Assembly: GCF_001421665.1 (NCBI RefSeq)
Contig: NZ_LMKV01000003.1
Coordinates: forward strand, 94,368-158,367
Length of the DNA stretch: 64,000 bases
Direction of reading: 5' to 3'
Source: Sphingobium sp. Leaf26
GTDB taxonomy: Bacteria; Pseudomonadota; Alphaproteobacteria; Sphingomonadales; Sphingomonadaceae
Below, piece by piece: positions 23,710 to 31,931 of the stretch (within the stretch, counting starts at the first letter, position 1; every line of letters starts with the position of its first letter). Made by a program: the position numbers and the translations under genes. A model generated the notes under the pieces. It was not told the origin of the DNA and made no database searches. It saw nothing but the letters and a program-made list of their open reading frames with translations.

Positions 23710-25179
23710 ATGACTCCCGACGCCATCCGCATCGCCCATCCCGACAAGCTGTTCATCGGTGGCGCCTGGGTCACATCGACAGGGGAGGGCGTGATCGAGA
23801 TCGTGTCGCCCAACAGCGAAGAGGTCATCGCGCGTGTCGCCGACGGGACGGAAGGGGATATGGACCGCGCCGTTGCCGCCGCACGCAAGGCATTCGATGA
23901 AGGGCCTTGGTCGACCATGGCCCCGGCCGAGCGCGGGGTGATCGTCCGACGCATGGGGGCGGAACTGGAAAAGCGCGCGCCCGAACTGGCGGCGGCCTGG
24001 ACCGCGCAGGTCGGCGGGCTGGCGAACTTCGCGCCGGTCATGACCGGTGGCGCGACAGCAACGCTGATGGCGATTGCCGGCTATGCCGATACCTATCCCT
24101 TCGTGGAGCGACGGCCTTCGCACATGGTCAACACCGCGATCGTGGTGCAGGAGCCGGCCGGCGTGGTCGCGGCGATCGCGCCGTGGAATGCGCCCTATGG
24201 CATCATGTCGGCCAAGGTCGCCTACGCGCTCGTCGCGGGCTGCACCGTCATCATGAAGCCCTCGCCCGAAACCCCGCTGGAAGCCTATATCATGGCCGAA
24301 GCGGCGGAGGCGGCGGGTGTGCCTGCGGGTGTCGTCAATCTTGTCGCGGCCGGGCGCGACGCATCCGATCATCTCGTCCGCAATCCCGGCATCGACAAGG
24401 TGACGTTCACCGGGTCAACGCTGGCGGGCAAGCGGATCGGGGAGGTCTGCGCGGGTCGCGTGGCGCGCTGCACGCTGGAACTGGGCGGCAAATCGGCGGC
24501 GATCGTGCGCGACGACTTCCCGATCGAGGTGGCCGCCGCGATCCTGGGCAATACCATCACCATCATGAGCGGACAGGTCTGCGCGATGCTGAGCCGCGCA
24601 ATCGTGCCCAAGCATCGGCATGACGAATTGGCCGACGCCATCGCCAAGGTCATGCAGGGCATCCGTATCGGCCATAGCGACGCGGCCGACACCCAGCTTG
24701 GCCCGGTAGCCATGAAGCGCCAACTTGATCGGGTGGAGGACTATATCGCGCTAGGCCGGACAAGCGCTGACCTCGTCACGGGCGGCAATCGGCCTGCGCA
24801 TATGAACAAGGGCTATTTCATCGAGCCGACCCTGTTCGCCAATGTCGATAATAGCAGCCGCATCGCGCAGGAGGAGATTTTCGGTCCGGTCCTGTGCCTG
24901 ATCCCGGCGGAGGATGAGGAGGACGCGATCCGCATCGCCAATGATAGCGCCTTCGGCCTCAACGGGTCGGTGCTGACCAACGATGCCGATGCCGCCTATC
25001 GCATCGGACGGCGCATCCGTGCGGGCGGTTTCGGGCAGAATGGCATGAAGCTGGAATTCGGCCTGCCCTTTGGCGGCTTCAAGCAATCGGGGATCGGACG
25101 CGAGGGCGGGGTCGAGGGGCTGCATTCCTATCTGGAAACCAAGACGATCCTGCTCGACGCGGCGCCTGCGGGCTTCTGA
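23710..25179 (+). CDS. NAD(P)-dependent aldehyde dehydrogenase
   Basis: A 489-residue ALDH-superfamily enzyme of the betaine/aryl-aldehyde group. Rossmann region: FTGSTLAGKRIGEV. The general base Glu lies in CTLELGGKSAAIV and the nucleophile Cys in MSGQVCAML (normally SGQxC). The C-terminal segment EEIFGPVLCLIP is conserved. Cytoplasmic. It is driven by the operator-bearing promoter at 23613, hence predicted to be co-regulated with the stilbene oxygenase at 17688. Since that oxygenase releases aromatic aldehydes, oxidation of those (vanillin-type or a C6-C1/C6-C2 aldehyde) is the natural inference. DoxX follows after 2 nt. Confidence 0.9.
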   Translation: MTPDAIRIAHPDKLFIGGAWVTSTGEGVIEIVSPNSEEVIARVADGTEGDMDRAVAAARKAFDEGPWSTMAPAERGVIVRRMGAELEKRAPELAAAWTAQVGGLANFAPVMTGGATATLMAIAGYADTYPFVERRPSHMVNTAIVVQEPAGVVAAIAPWNAPYGIMSAKVAYALVAGCTVIMKPSPETPLEAYIMAEAAEAAGVPAGVVNLVAAGRDASDHLVRNPGIDKVTFTGSTLAGKRIGEVCAGRVARCTLELGGKSAAIVRDDFPIEVAAAILGNTITIMSGQVCAMLSRAIVPKHRHDELADAIAKVMQGIRIGHSDAADTQLGPVAMKRQLDRVEDYIALGRTSADLVTGGNRPAHMNKGYFIEPTLFANVDNSSRIAQEEIFGPVLCLIPAEDEEDAIRIANDSAFGLNGSVLTNDADAAYRIGRRIRAGGFGQNGMKLEFGLPFGGFKQSGIGREGGVEGLHSYLETKTILLDAAPAGF

Positions 25180-25181
25180 TC

Positions 25182-25592
25182 ATGATCGGGTTGAACGCGC
25201 AGTTGCGTGGCACCGGTGCGGCGTTCACCGCTGCCCGGATCATGTTCGGGGGCTGGTTCCTCTTCTCGGGGGTGGAATATTTCACCCCCTTCGATCTCCA
25301 GCCGCTCGGCAATACGCCGCTGGCACAGGAATTCACGCTGACACTGATCCATTCGGGCCTGTTCGCCTGGATCAAGGTGATGGAGGTGGTCGCCGCGCTG
25401 CTGATCCTGGCAAACCGGGCGGTGTTGCCGGCCGCGCTTGCCTGCGTGCCGCTCAACATCGTAATCGGCTACTGGAATTTCGTGCTCGATCCGGGCGTGG
25501 TCGAATATGCGTTCGGGGTGGTGACGCTGCTGCTCAATGCGATATTGCTGTGGCCGTGGCGGCAGGAATTGATGGGACTGCTGCGCTGGTAG
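25182..25592 (+). CDS. DoxX-like small membrane protein
   Basis: A 136-residue inner-membrane protein with four hydrophobic segments. The pattern RIMFGGWFLFSGVEYF near the N-terminus and LIHSGLFAWIKVMEVVAALLILANR in the middle is that of DoxX/DoxD-like families. It starts 2 nt after the aldehyde dehydrogenase, so the two form an operon. Family members are linked to quinone-dependent redox reactions and membrane redox homeostasis, without a settled reaction. Its end is 9 bp from the convergent CmcJ-like gene with no clear terminator. Confidence 0.75.
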   Translation: MIGLNAQLRGTGAAFTAARIMFGGWFLFSGVEYFTPFDLQPLGNTPLAQEFTLTLIHSGLFAWIKVMEVVAALLILANRAVLPAALACVPLNIVIGYWNFVLDPGVVEYAFGVVTLLLNAILLWPWRQELMGLLRW

Positions 25593-25601
25593 GGTCGTAA
25601 T

Positions 25602-26513
25602 TCATTCGAAGAATGCCACCGCCCGCACTTCGATACTCGACCGGGTCTTCGTGCCCGGCAGGCTGCTGTCGTGGAAAGCGGTGTGCGGGCAGCGCCATGT
25701 GACGCTGTGGTCGCTGTCCTGGAATTTGAACAGCAGCACATCGTCCGTCGTCATGTTCGAGAAATACCACCAGCGATGGCGATCTCGATGGCGGAAGATG
25801 GAGGCGGCGATCATCTGGTCCTCGCCTTCTACTGGGGCAGTCAGCGCCGCGCCGACCGGCAGTTCGTCCACCACGAACAGGGTGTTCGACGTCGCCTCTT
25901 CATCGGACACGGTGCGGCCGTCGCATACCGCAAGCGGCCAATCCTGCGGGCCGGGGGAGAAGGTGCGCCAGAAACTCACGCAGACAGACCGTCTATAGCC
26001 TGGCCCATCGGGGAAGGCGGCGGCATAAGCCCTTTCGGCGGCACGCCGACCGGTAATCTCATTATAATCGACATGCGCTTCGCCCGCAGGCGGCTGGATG
26101 CCACCCTCATGGCGATAATTCTCGACCTTCTCCTGCGCGCGGGCAGTCAGGTCGGCGGATGTGCGGATCATCCAGCCACCGGCCGATACGCAGGACGCAC
26201 CGGTCAGCGCCTGTATCGCCTCCTCACATTCGCGCAGATAAAGGCGATCGACCTCCGCCTTGTCGAAGAAATCGTGGATCGCGCTGCGATGCCTGCCGAG
26301 CATGAAGCCATGGGTGTCGAAGTGGAAATGATCGCGGATCGGCATGCCGTCGCGCACGCCCATGCGATGGTCGCCATAGCGGCCGGTGTTGATCTCCACG
26401 CCGCGCGACACATAGCGCCGCGTGACGAAGTCGCCCTCGTCCAGATAGCGGATCAGCGCGGGCGCCTGCCGTGCGCTGTCCTCTATGTCGGCTGTGACCG
26501 GCAGGCTGGCCAT
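25602..26513 (-). CDS. CmcJ/NvfI-family putative Fe(II)/2-oxoglutarate oxygenase
   Basis: 303 residues, matching the CmcJ/NvfI family: RYVSRGVEINTGRYGDHRM near the N-terminus, an HVDYN motif giving His-x-Asp iron ligands around residue 147, the VSFWRTFSPGP block, and a late CPHTAFHDSS with the probable distal His. The C-terminal RSSIEVRAVAFFE is typical. Family members include cephalosporin 7-alpha-methoxylase partner CmcJ and fungal NvfI, a 2-oxoglutarate dioxygenase. Its start overlaps the stop of the upstream aldehyde dehydrogenase (TGATG), in an operon with LigF- and LigG-like genes. A role in lignin dimer catabolism is not known to me; hydroxylation or demethylation of a pathway compound is possible. 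Confidence 0.8.
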   Translation of the reverse strand: MASLPVTADIEDSARQAPALIRYLDEGDFVTRRYVSRGVEINTGRYGDHRMGVRDGMPIRDHFHFDTHGFMLGRHRSAIHDFFDKAEVDRLYLRECEEAIQALTGASCVSAGGWMIRTSADLTARAQEKVENYRHEGGIQPPAGEAHVDYNEITGRRAAERAYAAAFPDGPGYRRSVCVSFWRTFSPGPQDWPLAVCDGRTVSDEEATSNTLFVVDELPVGAALTAPVEGEDQMIAASIFRHRDRHRWWYFSNMTTDDVLLFKFQDSDHSVTWRCPHTAFHDSSLPGTKTRSSIEVRAVAFFE

Positions 26514-27949
26514 CAGTCCACCTCTTCGGGCAAGGCGCCGATCACCGATTTGACCTCCAGAAACTCCTCCAGCCCGAACTTGCCGAATTCGCGGCCATTG
26601 CCCGATTGCTTGTAGCCGCCGAACGGCATGTCCATGGCCAGCCCGCCGGCATTGACGAACACCGCGCCCGCGCGGATGTGGCTGACGAATTTGCGCGCAT
26701 GGGTGGGGTCACCCGCGATATAGGCGCCCAGGCCATAGGGTGTGTCGTTGGCGATGCGGATCGCGTCTTCATCATCGTCATAGGGCATGAGGACCAGGAC
26801 GGGGCCGAAAATCTCCTCCTTTGCGATGGTCATGTCTGGCGTGACGTCGGCGAACACAGTGGGGCGGACATAGCTGCCCGTGTCCATGCCATCGGGACGG
26901 CCGGTGCCGCCGGTGACGAGGGTCGCGCCCTCGTCGATGCCGGTCTGGATCAACCCCTGAATCCGGTCCCACTGGCGCTGGCTGACGACCGGGCCGATAT
27001 GGTCGCCTTCGCTCAGCGGATCGCCGACCTTCTTGGCGGCGAACATCGCGCCGACCTTTTCCGCCGCTTCGTCATGCTGCGATTTGTGCACCAGCATCCG
27101 GGTGGGCGCGACGCAGCTCTGGCCGCTGTTAAGCAGCACGCCGCCCACTCCGCCGGGCAGCGCCTTGTCGAGCGGTGTCCCCTCCAATATGATGTTGGGC
27201 GACTTGCCGCCCAGTTCCTGTGCGACCCGCTTGACCGTATCGGCGGCATTCTTGGCCACCATGATGCCCGCGCGGGTGGAGCCGGTGAAGCTCACCATGT
27301 CGATATCGGGATGTTTGGCGAGCGCGGTGCCGACGCCTTCGCCATCGCCCTGCACCAGATTGAAGACGCCAGACGGCACGCCTGCGGCATCGAGTATTTC
27401 AGCGAAGATCGCGGCGCAGCTTGGCGCTTCCTCGGACGGTTTCAGGATCATGGTGCAGCCGGCCGCCAGCGCCGGGCCGACCTTGGCGACGATCTGGTTC
27501 ATCGGCCAGTTCCATGGCGTGATCAGCGCCACCACGCCGATCGGCTCACGCACGACGCGGTTGTTGCCGATCTTCTCGGAAAATTCATAGTCCTTGAGCG
27601 CCGCCAGCGCTTGCCCCAGATGACCGAGGCCTGATCCCGCCTGCGCGGTCTGCGCCATGGAAATGGGGCATCCCATTTCGGTGGCGATGGCGTGGGCGAT
27701 GTCGGGCACGCGCTTCTGATATTCGCCGACGATCCGTTCGAGCAGCGCGATGCGCTCTTCGCGGCTGGTCAGCGAGAATGTCTCGAACGCGCGGCGTGCG
27801 GCGACCACGGCCGCATCGACATCGGCGGCCGTGCCCAGGATCAGGTCGGCGGCGCTCTGGTCGGTCGCGGGATTGATGACGGCGACGGTCCGGCCGCCCT
27901 GGCTGTCGACCCACTGGCCGTCGATATAATGCTGGATCGTGTTGGGCAT
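26513..27949 (-). CDS. Aldehyde dehydrogenase of the LigF-LigG operon
   Basis: A 478-residue ALDH-superfamily protein. It opens MPNTIQHYIDGQWVDSQGG. PWNWPMNQIVAKVGPALAAG and FTGSTRAGIMVAKNAADT bind the nucleotide. The catalytic Glu is in AQELGGKSPN and the Cys in NSGQSCVAPTR; IFGPVLVLMPYDDDEDA follows. The start at 27949 (GACATTCATC upstream with AAGGAC) is preferred; the frame opens earlier without a start signal. It lies 11 bp behind LigG. Established pathway knowledge: after LigG releases beta-hydroxypropiovanillone, the gamma-alcohol is oxidised to an aldehyde and then to vanilloyl acetic acid by aldehyde dehydrogenases. This gene fits that last step; the substrate is unproven. Confidence 0.9.
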   Translation of the reverse strand: MPNTIQHYIDGQWVDSQGGRTVAVINPATDQSAADLILGTAADVDAAVVAARRAFETFSLTSREERIALLERIVGEYQKRVPDIAHAIATEMGCPISMAQTAQAGSGLGHLGQALAALKDYEFSEKIGNNRVVREPIGVVALITPWNWPMNQIVAKVGPALAAGCTMILKPSEEAPSCAAIFAEILDAAGVPSGVFNLVQGDGEGVGTALAKHPDIDMVSFTGSTRAGIMVAKNAADTVKRVAQELGGKSPNIILEGTPLDKALPGGVGGVLLNSGQSCVAPTRMLVHKSQHDEAAEKVGAMFAAKKVGDPLSEGDHIGPVVSQRQWDRIQGLIQTGIDEGATLVTGGTGRPDGMDTGSYVRPTVFADVTPDMTIAKEEIFGPVLVLMPYDDDEDAIRIANDTPYGLGAYIAGDPTHARKFVSHIRAGAVFVNAGGLAMDMPFGGYKQSGNGREFGKFGLEEFLEVKSVIGALPEEVD

Positions 27950-27960
27950 GATGAATGTCC

Positions 27961-28782
27961 TTATGCGGGAAGAAGGCCGAGTTCGGCGTCGGTGGCGGGC
28001 GTGCCCCATTTGTCGCGCGGCGGCAGGGGGCGGCTGTCCCAGGGCGGGTCGAGGGCGAAGCTGGAGACGGTGCGGCCTTCGGGCAGGCGTCCGTTGCCGC
28101 CGCCCTGGGCATAATCATAATAAAGCGTCATCAGTTCCTGATAGCCATGATGACGCTGCGCCACGGGATGTGACAGACAGGCCTCGCGCCAGCGCAGCAG
28201 CCGGGTCAGATGCTGCGGAATCTGATAGGCTTCATAATAATCAAGGAACCACAGCCGCTTGAACATCGGCGTGAAGGCGACCTCGGCCCAGCCGAAGCGG
28301 TCGAACAGAAAATCGCCGTCCGGGGCGTAATGGCGCAGAAATTCGTCCAGCCGCGCATATTGGGCATCGACCTCCGCCTTGTGCTCGTCGCGCTTGGCGG
28401 GATCGCGGTTCAGGATCATGCGGTATCCTGCACCGGTGAACTGGCCATCGGTCGCGCACAGCATTGCTTCGATCGCATGTTCATAGGGGTCTTGCCGCGC
28501 CACTGGCGGATCGGGAAAGCGATCCTCGAAATAGCGCATGATGACCATGCTTTCCTTCAGCGTCTCGCCATTTTCCAGTTCCAGCGCGGGAAGCGCGGTG
28601 GTGCCGCGCGTCTTGGCGAGCAGCCAGTCGGGCCGGGGCTGCGAAATGTCGATCTCATGGTCGGCCATGATGCCGTGCAGCCCCTTCAGGTCGAGCAGCA
28701 ATTCGATCCGCTCGGAAAAGGGGCAGCCGGGGATATGATACATGCGCAACTGCCCGGCCGCCGGTTCGTCCTGCCAACCCAT
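27961..28782 (-). CDS. ligG: LigG-type glutathione lyase (glutathione-releasing GST)
   Basis: A 273-residue omega-like GST that closely follows SYK-6 LigG as I remember it. MYHIPGCPFSER holds the catalytic Cys (Cys20 here, Cys15 in LigG); DWLLAKTRGTTALP, LKESMVIMRYFE, FGWAEVAFTPMFKRLWFLDYYE and the long C-terminal tail YYDYAQGGGNGRLPEGR with PPRDKWG are also shared. LigG removes glutathione from the alpha-glutathionyl ketone made by beta-etherases, yielding beta-hydroxypropiovanillone and GSSG. It lies 3 bp behind a LigF-like gene, as in the SYK-6 lig cluster. The tail beyond the GST fold strengthens the assignment. Confidence 0.92.
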   Translation of the reverse strand: MGWQDEPAAGQLRMYHIPGCPFSERIELLLDLKGLHGIMADHEIDISQPRPDWLLAKTRGTTALPALELENGETLKESMVIMRYFEDRFPDPPVARQDPYEHAIEAMLCATDGQFTGAGYRMILNRDPAKRDEHKAEVDAQYARLDEFLRHYAPDGDFLFDRFGWAEVAFTPMFKRLWFLDYYEAYQIPQHLTRLLRWREACLSHPVAQRHHGYQELMTLYYDYAQGGGNGRLPEGRTVSSFALDPPWDSRPLPPRDKWGTPATDAELGLLPA

Positions 28783-28785
28783 GGA

Positions 28786-29538
28786 TCAGGCCGCCGTCGC
28801 GGTGGGGCGGGCCGGCATTTCGCTCTTCGATCTGGCGAACATGGCCTGTGTGGCGGGGCGGGCGTTGATCCGGTCGATCCAGGCGACCAGATGCGGGGTC
28901 GCGTCCTTGTTGACGATGTCGGCGTAACCAAACTGCATCCCGTTCGCGATCGCGAAGTTGCAGATATCGGCCAGCGTAAAATCTTCCCCCGCCAGCCAGG
29001 GGCTTTGCGACAGCCGCTGTTCCAGCCGGTCGATCGACACGCGGATCTTGCGCATCTCCTCGTCCAGCACCGCCTGCGGGAAGCCCGCGCGGGCGCTGCG
29101 CCATTTGGCCTGTTGCTCCGGGATCGGGATGTGTTTCAGCTTCTCCTCGAACTCGGCATCCGACAATTTGCGCGCCATCGGGCCGATCATCCGTTCCCAG
29201 CCGATGGTCGACACGCACCAGCAGAAATATTCGTCCACCCATTTGGTCCACACGCGCATTTCGGCGATCTGTACCGGATCGGTAGGGCGCAGACGTGGCG
29301 CGTCGGGGAAGGCATCTTCCAGATATTCGCAGATCACCGTCGATTCGGTGATGATATGCCCGTCATGGTCGAGTGCGGGCACCTGGCCGCGCGGATTGAT
29401 CGCCTTGAACCAGTCCTCATGATGTTCGAACCGGGTCGGGTCAACGAAGCGGGGGACGAATTCCAGCCCTTTTTCATACAGGGCCAGCAGGGGCTTCATG
29501 GAGTTGGCGGCCGGACCGAAGCTGTAGAGCGTCAACAT
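28786..29538 (-). CDS. ligF: LigF-type beta-etherase (GST)
   Basis: A 250-residue GST very similar to SYK-6 LigF from memory: LYSFGPAANSMKPLLALYEKGLEF with the N-capping Ser (Ser13), NPRGQVPALDHDG, TESTVICEYLEDAFPD, MRVWTKWVDEYFCWCVSTIGW, and DICNFAIANGMQ. LigF uses glutathione to displace the phenol from beta-aryl ether ketones stereospecifically, cleaving the commonest lignin linkage. Cytoplasmic. First gene of a four-gene minus-strand operon (LigF, LigG, ALDH, CmcJ-like). SD AGGTGAGGA lies upstream of the ATG. The beta-S specificity of LigF is assumed from similarity only. Confidence 0.9.
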   Translation of the reverse strand: MLTLYSFGPAANSMKPLLALYEKGLEFVPRFVDPTRFEHHEDWFKAINPRGQVPALDHDGHIITESTVICEYLEDAFPDAPRLRPTDPVQIAEMRVWTKWVDEYFCWCVSTIGWERMIGPMARKLSDAEFEEKLKHIPIPEQQAKWRSARAGFPQAVLDEEMRKIRVSIDRLEQRLSQSPWLAGEDFTLADICNFAIANGMQFGYADIVNKDATPHLVAWIDRINARPATQAMFARSKSEMPARPTATAA

Positions 29539-29615
29539 GCGCTATCCTCACCTTATGTTTGTGGCGTCTGGTGCGCCTTCGGGCATGAAACTGGCCGCCG
29601 ATCGGGCGGGCCGCA

Positions 29616-29684
29616 AGTCGTCTGCCGATACTATCAGCACGACTACCCGGCAGCGCGCCCGCTCAACCTGTCAGTCGCAATAAT
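29616..29684. promoter_or_regulatory. Divergent control region between ligF and the GST/thioesterase genes
   Basis: The 218-bp spacer 29539-29756 separates divergent operons. It contains a spaced dyad AGTCGT (29616-29621) / ACGACT (29639-29644) and TCGCAATAAT at 29675-29684. TCGCAATAAT occurs again at 32784-32793, upstream of the BKACE gene and overlapping the XRE regulator's promoter region. No convincing sigma70 boxes stand out. The sites are candidate operators only. Confidence 0.35.
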
Positions 29685-29756
29685 AGCGCCGCCACTCGTC
29701 TTGCGGTGGGGCCAAGGCTTTGCTTTGGATAACGACAAGAAAAGCCGGAGAGAATG

Positions 29757-30425
29757 ATGCTGGAACTGCTGACGTCGGAAACGCCCAATGGCTGGAAGGT
29801 GTCGATCCTGCTGGAGGAACTGGGCGTGCCCTATAAGGTGACGCCGATTTCGCTCACCGACCGCGTCCAGAAGCAGGACTGGTATGTCGCACTGAACCCC
29901 AATGGCCGCATCCCGACACTGGTGGATCATGAGGCGGGGGATTTCGCTATCTTCGAATCCGGTGCGATCCTGCTGTATCTGGCGGAAAAATTCGGGCGGT
30001 TCATGCCAGCGGATGCACAGGATCGCAGCCGCGTCATCCAGTGGGTGATGTGGCAGATGTCCGGGCTTGGCCCGATGATGGGGCAGGCGACCGTCTTCAA
30101 CCGCTATTTCGACGAAAAATTGCCGTCGGTGATCGACCGTTACGTGCGCGAGAGCCAGCGCCTGTTCGGCGTCATGGATGCACGACTGGCGACCCGCGAC
30201 TATCTGGTGGGCGACTATTCGATCGCCGACATCGCCTGCTTCCCCTGGGTGCGCGGCCATGACTGGGCCGGCGTCGACATGGGTGGCTTCCCTAACCTTC
30301 AGCGCTGGTTCGAAAGGATTTCAGCGCGGCCCGCGGTGCAGCGCGGGCTTCTCATCCCCACCCCGCCGACCGATGAGGAAATGGCGGAGAAGACCACGAA
30401 GCAAGGAAAGACCATAATCGCGTGA
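29757..30425 (+). CDS. Nu-class GST (YfcG/YghU-like)
   Basis: 222 residues: MLELLTSETPNGWKVSILLEELG with the Thr-x-x-Asn type thiol-binding loop (TSETPNG) of Nu-class / YfcG-like GSTs, NPNGRIPTLVDHEAGD, and FESGAILLYLAEKFG. YfcG and YghU act as glutathione-dependent disulfide reductases. The start at 29757 has better spacing from GGAG than ATG 29754. It overlaps the thioesterase gene by 4 nt (GTGA). In this context it could recycle GSSG released by LigG or act on a thioether intermediate; that is inference. It is not LigE/LigP-like, lacking their N-terminal pattern. Confidence 0.82.
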   Translation: MLELLTSETPNGWKVSILLEELGVPYKVTPISLTDRVQKQDWYVALNPNGRIPTLVDHEAGDFAIFESGAILLYLAEKFGRFMPADAQDRSRVIQWVMWQMSGLGPMMGQATVFNRYFDEKLPSVIDRYVRESQRLFGVMDARLATRDYLVGDYSIADIACFPWVRGHDWAGVDMGGFPNLQRWFERISARPAVQRGLLIPTPPTDEEMAEKTTKQGKTIIA

Positions 30426-30844
30426 GCGCCTTTCTTCAGCGGATCGTCCGCATCGAATGGGGGCATTGCGACCCCGCCGGCATCGTCCATGCCCCGCGCT
30501 ATTTCGACATTTTCGGCGAAAGCACGATGCTGTTGTTCGAACAGGCCGGCCTGCCCAAGAAGCGGGAGATGCTGGCGACCATGCCCTTCGCCGGCTTCCC
30601 GATGGTCGATGTGTCGGCGCGCTTCTTCGTGCCCACCGCCTATGGCGACGATGCGCTGGTGGAGGCGGACGCGCCGGTCTTCGGCAACAGCAGCTTCACC
30701 GTCGCGCACCGCCTGTCGCTGGACGGGCGGCTGTGCGTGGAATGTACCGAAAAGCGGGTGTGGACTGTGTCCGACGCGAGCCGGCCGGGCGGACTGCGGG
30801 CAGAGCGCGTACCGGATTCGGTGCGGACGCTGTTTGCAGCCTGA
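30422..30844 (+). CDS. Hot-dog acyl-CoA thioesterase (4-hydroxybenzoyl-CoA type), VceB-like
   Basis: A 140-residue single hot-dog domain of the 4-hydroxybenzoyl-CoA thioesterase/YbgC type. WGHCDPAGIVHAPRYFDIF carries the catalytic Asp17, and the SARFFVPTAYGDDALVEA strand pair follows. The GTG start overlaps the upstream stop. Cytoplasmic. In SYK-6, as I recall, vanilloyl acetic acid is converted with acetyl-CoA to vanilloyl-CoA by VceA, and VceB hydrolyses the thioester to vanillate. A BKACE gene (VceA candidate) lies 2 kb away at 32888, so this is a good VceB candidate. Direct assay would be needed to separate it from other aryl-CoA thioesterases. Confidence 0.82.
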   Translation: MSAFLQRIVRIEWGHCDPAGIVHAPRYFDIFGESTMLLFEQAGLPKKREMLATMPFAGFPMVDVSARFFVPTAYGDDALVEADAPVFGNSSFTVAHRLSLDGRLCVECTEKRVWTVSDASRPGGLRAERVPDSVRTLFAA

Positions 30845-30909
30845 TTCATGTTCAGCGCCGGGCAAGCCTGACAAGGCCATAGCATCCACCACGAAGAGGG
30901 AGATGCGTC

Positions 30910-31581
30910 ATGGAGCAATCAATCGGCCATTCCGACAGGCGCAGCCTGATCGCGACACTGGCGCTGTTGCCGCTGGCCGCCTGTGCCACGCCGATGGGTC
31001 GCTATACGGTCGAGGATGCGGTGCGGCGACTGCTCCAACTGTCTAGCGAGCGGGCCTTTGCCCGGCTGACCGAACCGGGCGGATTTTATGACGACCAACT
31101 GACCCGCATTACGCCGCCCGACCTTGGCGGTGGTAAGGGCGGGGCTGTGCTCTCCGCGCTGCTGCGCACCAATGCGGTGCGCAATCAGGTGGCGCGGTCA
31201 CTTAACGATGTGGCGGTGGATCTGGCCGATAACGCGACGCCGATCGTGATGGACGCAGTACAGCGCATGACGCTGGCTGACGCCGTGTCGGTGCTGCGCG
31301 GCGGGCCGACGGCGGCGACTGACCTGCTGGCCGGGGAAGCGCGCGGATCGGTTGTCGAGGCGCTGTTGCCCGGCGCGTCGCGGGCGTTGCGGTCCGATAT
31401 GTTCGAAATGCTGTCGGTCGCCCTGTCCGCCAGTGGCGGCAAGGATTATGCTGCGATCGCTGACAATGTCTCCGGCCAGATCGGCGATGCCATCTTCCGC
31501 GCGATCGGCCGGGAGGAAGCGGAGATTCGCCGCGATCCGGGCGCGACCCGCGATCCCATCCTGATGGCGCTGCTGCGATAG
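30910..31581 (+). CDS. DUF4197 lipoprotein
   Basis: 223 residues with a signal ending LPLAACA, a good lipobox (Cys near residue 24). The mature part matches DUF4197: ARLTEPGGFYDDQLTRITPP in the first half and the conserved DAVSVLRGGPTAATDLL block in the centre, then an all-helical C-terminal half. The function of DUF4197 is unknown; members are periplasmic or lipid-anchored. GAGGGAG precedes the ATG. It sits 65 bp behind the thioesterase, possibly as an independent unit. Nothing ties it to aromatic catabolism besides location. Confidence 0.8.
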   Translation: MEQSIGHSDRRSLIATLALLPLAACATPMGRYTVEDAVRRLLQLSSERAFARLTEPGGFYDDQLTRITPPDLGGGKGGAVLSALLRTNAVRNQVARSLNDVAVDLADNATPIVMDAVQRMTLADAVSVLRGGPTAATDLLAGEARGSVVEALLPGASRALRSDMFEMLSVALSASGGKDYAAIADNVSGQIGDAIFRAIGREEAEIRRDPGATRDPILMALLR

Positions 31582-31614
31582 TTTCCGATTCTTAGACCTT
31601 GATTTCATCGCCGG

Positions 31615-31633
31615 GGCGTGGTGTCCCCACGCC
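31615..31633 (+). other. Hairpin abutting a start codon
   Basis: GGCGTGG (31615-31621), loop TGTCC, CCACGCC (31627-31633), directly followed by ATG at 31634. It may weakly terminate the DUF4197 transcript, or mask translation of the next small gene. There is no T-run and no SD sequence. Confidence 0.4.
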
Positions 31634-31897
31634 ATGGAACAGAAATATCCCGGCGTCGCCGGCATCCCCTGGGATCAGCCCGCGACCATGATCGACCTGG
31701 ACGGCAAGCCGCCGCTGATCGGCACGATCCGCGACTGCGCCGTCCATTTTGGCCTCTACAAGGACCATGCCAAGGCGCAGGCGCGCGTCCTGCTGACGCA
31801 GCCGGTCCATCGCGAGGGGCGCAAGACACGCACCTGGTTGCTGGACCCGGAAGAGATCGAAGCGCTGGCCGAGCGGCTGAAGCGCGAAACGAACTGA
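31634..31897 (+). CDS. 87-residue protein of unknown function
   Basis: It begins MEQKYPGVAGIPWDQPATMID and ends in a charged helix DPEEIEALAERLKRETN. The middle IGTIRDCAVHFGLYKDHAKAQARVLL could form a helix pair. No signal peptide and no recognised family. It lacks an obvious ribosome-binding site, and a 7-bp hairpin ends at its ATG. The composition and codon pattern look genuinely coding. It is convergent with the XRE regulator, 34 bp away. Confidence 0.5.
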   Translation: MEQKYPGVAGIPWDQPATMIDLDGKPPLIGTIRDCAVHFGLYKDHAKAQARVLLTQPVHREGRKTRTWLLDPEEIEALAERLKRETN

Positions 31898-31931
31898 TAC
31901 CGGCCGGCCCGTTCCCGGCACGCACCGGCGC

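Noticed and set aside
29757..30425. LigE/LigP beta-etherase assignment for this GST
   Set aside because: The N-terminal TSETPNG loop and overall pattern match the Nu-class/YfcG-like GSTs, not the LigE/LigP group.
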